A stretch of DNA of 49,305 nt from positions 1 to 49,305 of the forward strand of contig ONNR01000026.1 of assembly GCA_900319235.1 (NCBI GenBank). The letters are read 5' to 3'. Below, in pieces: positions 1 to 6,074 of this stretch. This DNA is from an uncultured Prevotellaceae bacterium (GTDB lineage: Bacteria; Bacteroidota; Bacteroidia; Bacteroidales; UBA3663). The position numbers were made by a program, and so were the translations under genes. Position 1 is the first letter of the stretch; every line of letters begins with the position of its first letter. The notes below the pieces were generated by a model. The model ran no database searches, was not told the origin of the DNA, and saw only the letters and a list, made by a program, of their open reading frames with translations.

Positions 1-336
1 TGAGAGATTGTCAATCCTTATCAGACATTCCATTGTGAAGTCACCACTGATTTCTTCGATGAACTTCTTGTCGGCAGAATAGTCAAAGAAGTAAAAATCC
101 TTCCCCGTGCCGGTAAATGTGGCAGCATTCAGCTTGTATGTGTCATTGAATGCCACCGAAGGGAGTGGCTCGCTCGATACGATCGTGCGGTTTTTGCCCG
201 ACACGTCGGTAGCTGTTCCATCGATATTGAACTGGATGTCGAGCAAGTCGGCCTTCGGAGTTTGGGCACATAAATTCACAGAAAAGAGGACCAACCCTAA
301 GATGGTTAAAAGCGAAGAAGAATTCTTTGTATTCAT
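1..336 (-). CDS. Secreted LamG-like protein, 5' part only
   Basis: Reading the minus strand from an ATG at 336 gives 112 open codons that run off the window edge, so only the N-terminus is visible. The protein opens with a clear signal peptide (MNTKNSSSLLTILG, then a hydrophobic stretch ending LCAQ). It continues with a segment typical of concanavalin A/LamG-like folds: a short strand near LDIQFNIDGTATD, a conserved Phe-rich stretch around KDFYFFDYSADKKF, and FTMECLIRID at about residues 100-109, resembling the F-T-x-E-x-W/L-I/V core strand of Laminin_G_3 domains. In Bacteroidota such domains often sit in front of metallophosphoesterases or glycosidases, but the rest of this protein is outside the window, so no function is assigned. 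A long non-coding stretch precedes it. Confidence 0.72.
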   Translation of the reverse strand, partial: MNTKNSSSLLTILGLVLFSVNLCAQTPKADLLDIQFNIDGTATDVSGKNRTIVSSEPLPSVAFNDTYKLNAATFTGTGKDFYFFDYSADKKFIEEISGDFTMECLIRIDNLS

Positions 337-496
337 ATAGATTTATATAAATAAGTTTAAGGTATTGACATTGACAGGCCAAAAATAACACAAATATCTC
401 ACATAACCAAATTCCACGCCAAAAAACAATCAATTATCACACTTTAACCTCATAACAACCGATTGCACCAGGTCAAAAATCAATGAGATTTGTGTA
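337..496. other. Non-coding stretch upstream of the LamG-like gene
   Basis: AT-rich sequence between the start of the LamG-like gene and the first repeat array. I see no convincing ORF, no TAnnTTTG box oriented towards the gene, and no strong hairpin. It probably holds the leader and a promoter that I cannot place. Confidence 0.4.
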
Positions 497-865
497 AGTA
501 CTCTGTCGGCCGTGAGAGTGCTTTCTCCATCGTGGCAAGTAATTTGTCGGCTGTGAGAGTATCCCATTCCGTGGCATCAGGTACTCTGTCGGCCGTGACG
601 ATGCTTGCGCAAATTGCGGAAGTATTCTATCGGCCGTGATGGTATTTCCGCAGTTGTAGCAAGTACTCTGTCGCCCGTGAGAGTAATCCATCCTGCAGCA
701 TCGGGTACTCTGTCGGCCGTTGTAGTGTTTCCGCAATCGTAGCAAGTACTCTGTCGGCTGTGAGAGTACTCCATCCCACAGCATCGGGTACTCTGTCGGC
801 CGAGAGAGTGCTTCATCCTGTCGAGGAAGCATTCTGTCGGCCGTCAGAGTGCTTCCTCGATTTGG
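497..865. repeat. Degenerate hairpin array, 9 units of 41-42 bp
   Basis: Nine head-to-tail units are anchored by the core TCGG (or TCGC) at 506, 547, 589, 630, 671, 713, 754, 796 and 837, giving steps of 41, 42, 41, 41, 42, 41, 42 and 41. Each unit has a dyad of the form AGTACTCT-(gtcggcygtg)-AGAGTACT followed by about 17 variable bases, so every unit could form an 8-bp hairpin. Units with a long spacer ending in GCATCG tend to alternate with units ending in GTAGCA. The hairpin core is the constant part and the connecting segment the variable part. Open frames cross the array on both strands, but the mixed 41/42 period shifts frame, so coding is unlikely. Confidence 0.85.
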
Positions 866-1035
866 ATAAACAGACTCAAAAAAATATACAAAATATACAA
901 AATCAATTATCAATTTTATCAATTCGCCGATTGGCACGCGCGTATATTTATATATAATAATTATATATATATTTATATAAAATTTATTGCAATAAAACGC
1001 ACCCCCCTAAAGATTAATTGTCCCCCAAACTCAAT
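866..1035. other. AT-rich spacer with TA runs
   Basis: Holds short repeats (ATACAAAAT-type, then ATCAATT-type) followed by an almost pure A/T run at about 943-985 and a C-run near 1003. No gene or promoter is recognisable. The ATCAATT repeats resemble the right flank of the inverted-arm element that follows. Confidence 0.4.
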
Positions 1036-1160
1036 CAAAATTGAAAAAGTTGATAGTTGAAAAAGTTGAAAAAATATATTTTTTGCATTGTGTCTTGTCC
1101 TGAAATAAGTAGACACTGTCTGAAAAATATATTATTTCAACTTTTTCAACAATCTATTTT
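1036..1160. repeat. Inverted short-repeat element (GTTGAAAAA arms)
   Basis: The left arm has several copies of TTGAAAAAG/TTGATAG. The right arm has the inverted form (TTTCAACTTTTTCAACAA). The core between them contains GTGTCT...AGACAC as a second, inner dyad (about 1092-1118). The layout, short tandem repeats mirrored around a core, is the same as in the other intergenic elements of this window although the sequence differs. The inner text AAATAAGTAGACACTGTC superficially recalls insertion-sequence ends, but no transposase or matching second end is present. Confidence 0.6.
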
Positions 1161-1254
1161 ATCAATTCGAACGAAATAATAAGCAAGTGGACCTTCACAG
1201 GAGGCTTGTTTTTAAAAATAATTGATTGAAAATATCGCTTTTTTCAATAATTTT

Positions 1255-1286
1255 TTTGGAGAATTGGAGAAAAGTCGCTATCTTTG
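1255..1286 (+). promoter_or_regulatory. Bacteroidota-type promoter of the small RNA
   Basis: TTTG at 1255-1258, 20 bases, then TATCTTTG at 1279-1286. This is a near-ideal TTTG-N19/20-TAnnTTTG promoter for the primary sigma factor of Bacteroidota. Transcription would start around 1291-1294, with no ORF start close downstream but a structured sequence and a T-tract. Confidence 0.85.
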
Positions 1287-1292
1287 CGGCGA

Positions 1293-1432
1293 CAATCACA
1301 GTCTGGACTATGGGCTGTGAGCGTCATAAGCTTCACATTTACCGTACCGGGAATGTGGAGTCCCTCCATTTTGAGACGTCACAAATGGAGTGCGGTAGGC
1401 TTATCCGTGAGGACCAGCCTGCTTTTTTTTAT
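1293..1432 (+). ncRNA. Structured small RNA of ~140 nt (6S-like or Bacteroidales-1-like)
   Basis: It begins at a strong promoter and ends in an eight-T run (about 1424-1431). The ends pair: CAGtCTGG near the start with CCAGcCTG just before the T run, then ATAAGC with GCTTAT further in, leaving an asymmetric internal bubble. Inside are two clean hairpins, CACATT...AATGTG and CTCCATTT...AAATGGAG. TACCGTAC and GTGCGGTA could also pair as an alternative or pseudoknot. A long closed rod with a central bubble fits the general shape of 6S RNA, and promoter-to-terminator length is also what is described for the Bacteroidales-1 RNA motif. I cannot decide between these by eye. No RNase P, tmRNA or SRP signature motif is visible. 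Confidence 0.6.
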
Positions 1433-1437
1433 TTACA

Positions 1438-1731
1438 TTGCTTCTATAAAAAAAGATGGACAAGAAGGTGAAAATGGATTGGAGACATTGGGCTTCAATA
1501 GCCCGTCTCTCAATCCGGAAAATGTGCTGCCTCAATGGCAGCAGAAAATTGCTTACGCAGAAAATAAAGAGGGACGATGTAGTGACCAGGCTTTGGACCC
1601 ACTTATTTTCTGCACGAAGTGCAATTTTCTGCAGGTATTGGACCTGCTCATTTTCTCGCAGAAACAACCAGGCCATTGAGGCCGAGGTTGTCTGCATTTT
1701 CACCTTCTTTTATATGCCGAATGGCAATGGG
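1438..1731. repeat. Mirror-symmetric multi-hairpin 'ladder' element
   Basis: GAAAAT occurs at 1470, 1518, 1544 and 1560, and its complement ATTTTC at 1605, 1624, 1650 and 1696. The intervals are 48, 26, 16 on the left and 19, 26, 46 on the right, so they mirror each other. The gaps are filled by separate hairpins: GGATTG...CAATCC with inner AGAC/GTCT and GGGC/GCCC (1476-1516); TGCTGCC/GGCAGCA (1525-1543); TGC/GCA (1550-1559); TGCAC/GTGCA (1611-1623); GCAGGT/ACCTGC (1631-1648); GCAGA, ACAACC, GGCC stems (1658-1695). Left and right hairpins match in size but not sequence. The outer flanks AAGAAGGT/ACCTTCTT extend the inverted repeat. A single strand would fold into stacked four-way junctions. 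No ORF of note; tRNA-Gln follows. Confidence 0.8.
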
Positions 1732-1740
1732 AACAAAAAA

Positions 1741-1768
1741 TGCCGCAACTCTCATCAGAGAATTGCGG
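1741..1768 (-). terminator. Terminator of tRNA-Gln
   Basis: On the minus strand GCCGCAA...TTGCGGC forms a stem with an inner CTCT/AGAG pairing, followed by a T-run (A-run at 1735-1740 on the plus strand). It sits two bases past the CCA end of the tRNA. Confidence 0.85.
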
Positions 1769-1769
1769 C

Positions 1770-1843
1770 TGGTTGCCCCACCGAGACTCGAACTCAGTCA
1801 AACAGAACCAAAATCTGGTGTGCTACCATTACACCATGGGGCA
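1770..1843 (-). tRNA. tRNA-Gln (anticodon UUG)
   Basis: The minus strand reads TGCCCCA at the 5' end and TGGGGCA-A-CCA at the 3' end, a perfect 7-bp acceptor stem with encoded CCA. The D-arm is GTG-TAATGGTAG-CAC. The anticodon loop TTTTGGT is closed by CAGA/TCTG and carries TTG at positions 34-36. The T-arm is CTGAG-TTCGAGT-CTCGG with the invariant TTCGA. The length of 74 with CCA is normal. It has its own promoter and terminator, so it is a single-gene transcription unit. Confidence 0.96.
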
Positions 1844-1873
1844 ATCGATTTTAATTTTGCGATTTTGCGGGCG

Positions 1874-1905
1874 CAAAGATACGCGATTATTCCGACATTT
1901 CCAAA
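1874..1905 (-). promoter_or_regulatory. Promoter of tRNA-Gln
   Basis: On the minus strand TTTG (1905-1902), a 20-base spacer, then TATCTTTG (1881-1874), about 30 bases upstream of the tRNA 5' end. The spacing matches the promoter at 1255-1286. Confidence 0.85.
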
Positions 1906-1953
1906 TTTTTCGGGAAAAATCTTTCGCATTTGCGTGTAGTTTGTGGGGAAATG

Positions 1954-3654
1954 TTATGTGTGTTGCTCAAAATCACTCGGCTCACCATATGCTTCGATGA
2001 CGTTGATGACATAGTCGCCAATCTTCTCGCAACCATTGATGATGTCCATATACATCATACCTGACTGGTAGGTGTAGTCGTTGTTCTGGACATTGCCGAT
2101 GTTGAGTTCGCGCAACTGTCCGCGCAGGGCATTGATGGCATCCTCCTGGTTGTAGGAGCGCATCATGTCGGCTTCTGTCAACTCGGGCTTCTTAAGCAGA
2201 GCGACCATCTGATCGAGCGCCTGCTGGACGAGCTGGAACATCTTGTCGATGTTCTGCTGCTGCATAGGGATGAACACCACCTTGTGCTCGTTCTTGCGCT
2301 CGACGAGGCGTGCGAGCTTGTAGCAGGCATCGCCGATGGACTCCAGTTCGTCGACGATACGGAGCAGGGCACGCACACGTGCAGCGGTCTGCCCGGAGAT
2401 GGTGGAGGTGTCGAGATGGCTCAGATAGCGGACAATCTCGAGCTCGAGGCGGTCGGTGATCTTCTCGTACTTTTCGATGCGCGAGAAAGTGTGGGCATAC
2501 TGGGCATTGTCGGCCGAGAGATGCACGAAGTCGTCGGTGAGCTGCATCATACGCTGGCAGCGCACGGCGAAGAGGACGGTCTCCTTGCGCGCCTCCTCGA
2601 TGGAAAGCTCGGCGGTGCTGAGCAAACCGCCCTGGATGAAATGCAGGTTGAGTTCCTCTTCATCTCCCTCGGGAATGGGCAGCAGACGCGCCATGAGGGC
2701 CTTGATCTGCGGAATGACACCGATGAGCAGGATGGCCGTGCCGAGGTTGAAGGCGGTGTGGAAGATGGCTATGCCGAAGGCAAGGGCTGCGGGCGTGGGG
2801 AAGCCTGTGCCAAACGACACGAGCTGCCAGAGCACTTCGCTGATGGGATAGATGAGGATGAGCGCCCAGACCATGCCGAAGAGGTTGAACAAAACGTGGC
2901 TAAGGGCGGCACGACGTGCGGAGACGTTGGTCTGACGTGCAGCTATAAACGCTGTGAGGGTGGTGCCCACATTGTCGCCAATGACGAGCGCAGCGGCCAT
3001 GGGGAAGATGAGCCACTCCTTCGCCACCAGTGCCATGGCAAGCAGGATGGTGGCTGCCGACGAACGCAGGATGACGGTGATGAGGATGCCGATGAGGACG
3101 AAGAGGAACACGCTGCCATAGCCCCAGCTCGACAGGGTGGCCACGAACTGCGCTGCTGCAGGCTGGTCGTCGATGGTCGGCATCATGCTGATGAAGGTGG
3201 TGAAGCCAAGCACGTAGAGCGCCACGCCCATGAGCATCTCGCCCCAGGGACGCGCCTTGAGGTAGGTGGTATAGGCGAAAGGCAGTGCCAGGACGATGAG
3301 GGGAATGGCCCAAATACGTGCATTCCACAGGAACCCGAACAAGGCGATGATCCAGGCGGAAATGGTGGTGCCCACGTTGGCTCCCATCATGAGTGCGATG
3401 CTCTGACCGACGGAGAGGAGTCCGGCATTGACCAGTCCGACCGTCATGATGGTCATTGCCGACGACGACTGGATGATGGCGGTGATCCAGGTGCCCGTCC
3501 AGAAACTGGCGAAACGATTATGGCTGATGTGACGCAGGCTGGCTCGCATGCGTGAGCCTGCAAGTTTCATGATGCCCTGGCTCATCACCTTCATGCCGTA
3601 GAGGCTGAGGGCAATGCCACCGAGGAGGGAGAGTATGAGGAGAAGCGGGGTCAT
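1954..3654 (-). CDS. Na+/phosphate cotransporter with PhoU-like tail
   Basis: An inner-membrane sodium-driven phosphate carrier of the NptA/YjbB type, 566 residues. Both inverted Na/Pi repeats are visible: QSSSA at 62-66 with GANVGTT at 91-97, and RSSAAT at 197-202 with GDNVGTT at 226-232. These pairs line the substrate path in the family. About eight to ten hydrophobic segments fill residues 1-320. Residues ~345-560 are soluble and helical with a PhoU-like pattern, as in the long members of the family, suggesting control by phosphate status. The start at ATG 3654 gives a membrane segment from residue 3. It stands alone between tRNA-Gln and a divergent nucleoside kinase gene. Phosphate is the expected substrate but was not demonstrated here. 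Confidence 0.92.
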   Translation of the reverse strand: MTPLLLILSLLGGIALSLYGMKVMSQGIMKLAGSRMRASLRHISHNRFASFWTGTWITAIIQSSSAMTIMTVGLVNAGLLSVGQSIALMMGANVGTTISAWIIALFGFLWNARIWAIPLIVLALPFAYTTYLKARPWGEMLMGVALYVLGFTTFISMMPTIDDQPAAAQFVATLSSWGYGSVFLFVLIGILITVILRSSAATILLAMALVAKEWLIFPMAAALVIGDNVGTTLTAFIAARQTNVSARRAALSHVLFNLFGMVWALILIYPISEVLWQLVSFGTGFPTPAALAFGIAIFHTAFNLGTAILLIGVIPQIKALMARLLPIPEGDEEELNLHFIQGGLLSTAELSIEEARKETVLFAVRCQRMMQLTDDFVHLSADNAQYAHTFSRIEKYEKITDRLELEIVRYLSHLDTSTISGQTAARVRALLRIVDELESIGDACYKLARLVERKNEHKVVFIPMQQQNIDKMFQLVQQALDQMVALLKKPELTEADMMRSYNQEDAINALRGQLRELNIGNVQNNDYTYQSGMMYMDIINGCEKIGDYVINVIEAYGEPSDFEQHT

Positions 3655-3658
3655 TGGG

Positions 3659-3703
3659 CAATTAACAATTAATAATTAACAATTAACAATTATTTTTTGT
3701 CAA
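3659..3703. repeat. AATTAAC short tandem repeats
   Basis: Seven- to eight-base repeats of the AATTAAC/CAATTAAT type directly upstream of the cotransporter start. They form only one arm here, with no clear mirrored partner, unlike the two-armed elements elsewhere in the window. The rest of this divergent intergenic region up to 3869 holds a TAnnTTTG box for the kinase gene. Confidence 0.55.
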
Positions 3704-3815
3704 TTTTGAGTACAAAAATACGGAAAAAAATCAAGAATTGAGCATGTTGGGCATAAAAATCAGCATAAATAATGCGATTTTGGACAAAAAATGACGAAAA
3801 TGACGAATTTATGCG

Positions 3816-3823
3816 TATCTTTG
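3816..3823 (+). promoter_or_regulatory. -7 box for the nucleoside kinase gene
   Basis: TATCTTTG lies 46 bases before the ATG at 3870, so transcription would begin near 3830. No TTTG is found at the ideal upstream distance. This box argues against the upstream TTG codon at 3834 as start, since it would leave almost no leader. Confidence 0.6.
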
Positions 3824-3869
3824 GCACTGATTTTTGAAACTTTCAAACCGTTCAAACAACCTCAAACCC

Positions 3870-4853
3870 ATGAATAAGGCTTATACCTTGCACGACTACT
3901 GCACTATCACCCAGAAGGAGCTGCAGACCATCCCCTACATCAACGAGATCATCGAAACCGGACACGCCGCAGAACTCGTCCTCGTGAACGAGGCGCTGCA
4001 GGAGAGGCAGATTGCCAAGATTGCCGACGACATAGCTCGACGCTCGAAGGTGCGCATCGTACTCATTGCTGGCCCTTCGTCGAGCGGAAAGACCTCGACG
4101 AGCAAGCGCCTCTGTATCCAGCTCCTCGCCAACCGCAAGCACCCTGTGGCCCTCTCGACCGACAACTGGTTTGTGAACCGCGACCAGACACCCGTCGATG
4201 AGAACGGCAAGAAGGACTACGAAAGCATCCACTCGATGGACCTGAAGCAATTCAATGACGACCTGAACGCGCTGATTGCCGGAAAGACCGTGGAACTGCC
4301 GTTCTACAACTTCGGCAAGGGCGAACGCGAATACCGTGGAGAAATGCTGACACTGACTCCCGACATGATACTCGTGATTGAAGGCATCCATGCCCTCAAC
4401 CCCATGCTTACCGATATGGTGGAAGAGAGCCGCAAGTTCAAGGTCTATGCCGCGCCGCTCACTCCCGTATCGATGGACGGACAGCACTGGATACCGACGT
4501 CGGTGAACCGCCTGCTGCGCCGCATCAGCCGCGACTTCCAGACACGCGGACAGAGCGCACAACAGACCATCGCCGGATGGGAATCGGTGCGTGCCGGCGA
4601 GAAGAAATGGATTGAGCCGTTTATGAAGGAAGCCGACGCGACGTTCGACACGTCGATGCTCTACGAGCTGGCCGCCCTCAAGCCCAAGGCACTGGAGATA
4701 CTGGGCAATGTGCCCAAGGATTCGAGCGAATATTCGACGGTGAAACTGCTGATCGAGTTCCTGTCGTGGATCACTCCGATGGACATCACGAAGATTCCAA
4801 CCACGTCGCTGCTACGCGAGTTCATTGGTGGGTCGCTGTTTGATGTGGGGTAA
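3870..4853 (+). CDS. Nucleoside (uridine-type) kinase, stand-alone form
   Basis: A P-loop kinase of the uridine kinase/phosphoribulokinase superfamily, expected to phosphorylate a nucleoside with ATP or GTP in the cytoplasm. Walker A is GPSSSGKTS at residues 68-76. LSTDNWFVNRDQTPVDENGK matches the substrate-binding 'D-N-x-F/Y-x-x-R' region, and MILVIEGIHALNP is the Walker B-like strand with the family's EG-I-H-A motif. Many Bacteroidota homologues are about 550 residues because a ThrRS/TGS-like half precedes the kinase. This protein of 327 residues has only a ~60-residue lead-in, so it is either a short subfamily member or has lost that half. ATG 3870 is preferred over TTG 3834. A strong terminator follows directly. 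Confidence 0.85.
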   Translation: MNKAYTLHDYCTITQKELQTIPYINEIIETGHAAELVLVNEALQERQIAKIADDIARRSKVRIVLIAGPSSSGKTSTSKRLCIQLLANRKHPVALSTDNWFVNRDQTPVDENGKKDYESIHSMDLKQFNDDLNALIAGKTVELPFYNFGKGEREYRGEMLTLTPDMILVIEGIHALNPMLTDMVEESRKFKVYAAPLTPVSMDGQHWIPTSVNRLLRRISRDFQTRGQSAQQTIAGWESVRAGEKKWIEPFMKEADATFDTSMLYELAALKPKALEILGNVPKDSSEYSTVKLLIEFLSWITPMDITKIPTTSLLREFIGGSLFDVG

Positions 4854-4860
4854 AGAAAAA

Positions 4861-4897
4861 AAAACTCCTCCCCGGGATTCCGGGGAGGAGTTTTTTT
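4861..4897. terminator. Strong bidirectional terminator
   Basis: AAACTCCTCCCCGG-gatt-CCGGGGAGGAGTTT followed by T7, with an A-run on the other side. It starts eight bases after the kinase stop. Its symmetry lets it also stop transcripts arriving from the convergent OmpA-type gene. Confidence 0.92.
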
Positions 4898-4901
4898 GGG
4901 G

Positions 4902-5093
4902 TTAAGAGGGGTTCTGAAGGGTTAAGAGGGGTTCTGAAGGGTTAAGAGGGGTTCTGAAGGGTTAAGAGGGGTTCGAAGGGTTAAGAGGGGTTCGAAGGGT
5001 TAAGAGGGCGGCCAAGCATAGCCGCGACGGGAACACAAGGGAACCCTTCGAACCTTTCGAACCTTTCGAACCTTTCGAACCCTTCGAACTGCT
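4902..5093. repeat. Inverted short-repeat element (GGGTTAAGAG / CGAACCTTT arms)
   Basis: The left arm repeats GGGTTAAGAGGGGTTCTGAA about every 21 bases (two ~10-bp half units), drifting to GGGTTAAGAGGGGTTCGAA. The right arm repeats the 9-bp unit CGAACCTTT five times and ends CGAACTG at the OmpA-type stop codon. The arms are inverted copies of one another (GGTTCGAAGGG versus CCCTTCGAACC). They enclose a GC-rich core (about 5006-5042) with GCGGC...GCCGC and CGGGAACACAAGGG. It fills the whole gap between two convergent genes. Confidence 0.75.
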
Positions 5094-5094
5094 A

Positions 5095-5787
5095 TTAGAG
5101 GCTGCTGTCGTTGGTGTACTGATCGACCATGGCCTGGGTGGCGAGGACGTAAACCTCGACACGGCGGTTCTGCTTGCGGCCTGCAGCGGTGCTGTTGTCG
5201 GCAACTGGCTCGTTGTAAGAGCAGCCTTCCTCAGAGAGGCGGGTAGAAGCGATACCATTCGACTTGAGGACCTTCGAAACGGCCTCGGCACGCTGGAGAG
5301 AGAGCTTCTCGTTGACGGCAGCCGAACCGGTGTTGTCGGTGTGACCCTTGATGAGGATGTCGGTGTTGATCATGTCGGCATCAGTCATCTGAGCAGCAAA
5401 CTTCTGGAGAGCAGACTTGGCGGTAGAGCTGAGGACAGCCTTGCCAGTAGCAAAGGTCATATCGGCGTTGAAGGTGACTTTGATGGCGGTAAGACCGTTG
5501 GCATCGGTGATGGTCTCTACGTCGGCAGCCTGAGCGAGCTGAGCTTCGAGGGCAGCCTTCTTCTTGTCCATATGCTTGCCAATGAGAGCGCCAGTGCCCG
5601 CACCAACAGCAGCACCAACAGCTGAACCAATAGCAGCACCCTTACCCTTGCCAATGAGGGCGCCAACGCCAGCACCGAGGGCTGCGCCTGCACCTGTACC
5701 GATGAGGGTACCATTGCCAGTGTAAGTACCGCAAGAATTCATGACGAGCATGAGGCCTGCGAGAAGGATCAATGTGAACTTTTTCAT
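5095..5787 (-). CDS. Outer-membrane OmpA-family lipoprotein with glycine zipper
   Basis: A 230-residue lipoprotein predicted to sit in the outer membrane and clamp to peptidoglycan. The signal MKKFTLILLAGLMLVMNSC gives a lipidated Cys19. Residues ~23-70 form a glycine-zipper segment with repeated GA-G/GALIGKG motifs, typical of membrane-inserting Gly-zipper domains. The C-terminal OmpA domain shows GHTDNTGS with N-x-x-LS-x-x-RA-x-x-V downstream and NRRVEV near the end, the peptidoglycan-binding signature of YiaD-like proteins. The ORF is open 21 codons further upstream, but that extension (MRGCRKANSHSQ...) is basic and would bury the signal peptide, so ATG 5787 is chosen. It ends at the repeat arm at 5093. 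Confidence 0.92.
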   Translation of the reverse strand: MKKFTLILLAGLMLVMNSCGTYTGNGTLIGTGAGAALGAGVGALIGKGKGAAIGSAVGAAVGAGTGALIGKHMDKKKAALEAQLAQAADVETITDANGLTAIKVTFNADMTFATGKAVLSSTAKSALQKFAAQMTDADMINTDILIKGHTDNTGSAAVNEKLSLQRAEAVSKVLKSNGIASTRLSEEGCSYNEPVADNSTAAGRKQNRRVEVYVLATQAMVDQYTNDSSL

Positions 5788-5904
5788 TTGTTTAATGGAT
5801 TTGTGTCGTTGACTTTGGGAATGAGAATTAGCCTTGCGGCAGCCCCTCATTGACTTGCGTCGCGGACGGGTTAATATTAAGAGAAAAAAAGAATAATCTA
5901 ATTC

Positions 5905-6074
5905 GGAGTTAGCGGGAGGTAATGGGAGTTGATGGGAATTTATGGGAGTTAACGGGAGTTAACGGGAGTTAACGGGAGTTAACGGACGATACCTTTGCCT
6001 TGATCAGAATGGGGCCCAAGAAACATTTGTCCCTTAGAATCCCTTAATATCCCCAAGATTCCCTTAAAATCCCT
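5905..6074. repeat. Inverted 10-bp repeat element, GGGA family, copy 1
   Basis: The left arm is about eight steps of 10 bp (GGGAGTTAAC and relatives, 5905-5984). The right arm is the inverted form (TGTCCCTTAG AATCCCTTAA and so on, 6028-6074). The core (5983-6033) reads GGACGATACCTTTGCC, a GCCTT...ATGGGGC hairpin, then AAACATTTGTCCC. The core ends match those of the copies at 35526 and 47020. The right arm runs into the stop codon of the endonuclease I gene, so the last residues GF-stop are encoded by repeat sequence. Positions 5788-5904 hold no further recognisable signal. Confidence 0.85.

Noticed and set aside
473..937. 154-residue minus-strand ORF across the first array
   Set aside because: The unit length alternates between 41 and 42, so the frame changes from unit to unit; the translation is low-complexity repeat text with no start signal.
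1092..1120. Insertion-sequence end
   Set aside because: The AAATAAGTAGACAC text looks familiar, but no transposase, partner end or target duplication is visible, so it is only mentioned as a possibility.
1293..1432. RNase P RNA, tmRNA or SRP RNA
   Set aside because: None of the universally conserved sequence blocks of these RNAs is present and the length is wrong for RNase P and tmRNA.
1226..1939. Small plus-strand ORFs across the small RNA, ladder element and tRNA
   Set aside because: They run through a terminator-like T-tract, hairpins and a tRNA gene in antisense; the translations are not protein-like.
3834..3869. TTG start for the nucleoside kinase
   Set aside because: It would lie at the predicted transcription start; the ATG at 3870 gives a normal leader and a family-like N-terminus.
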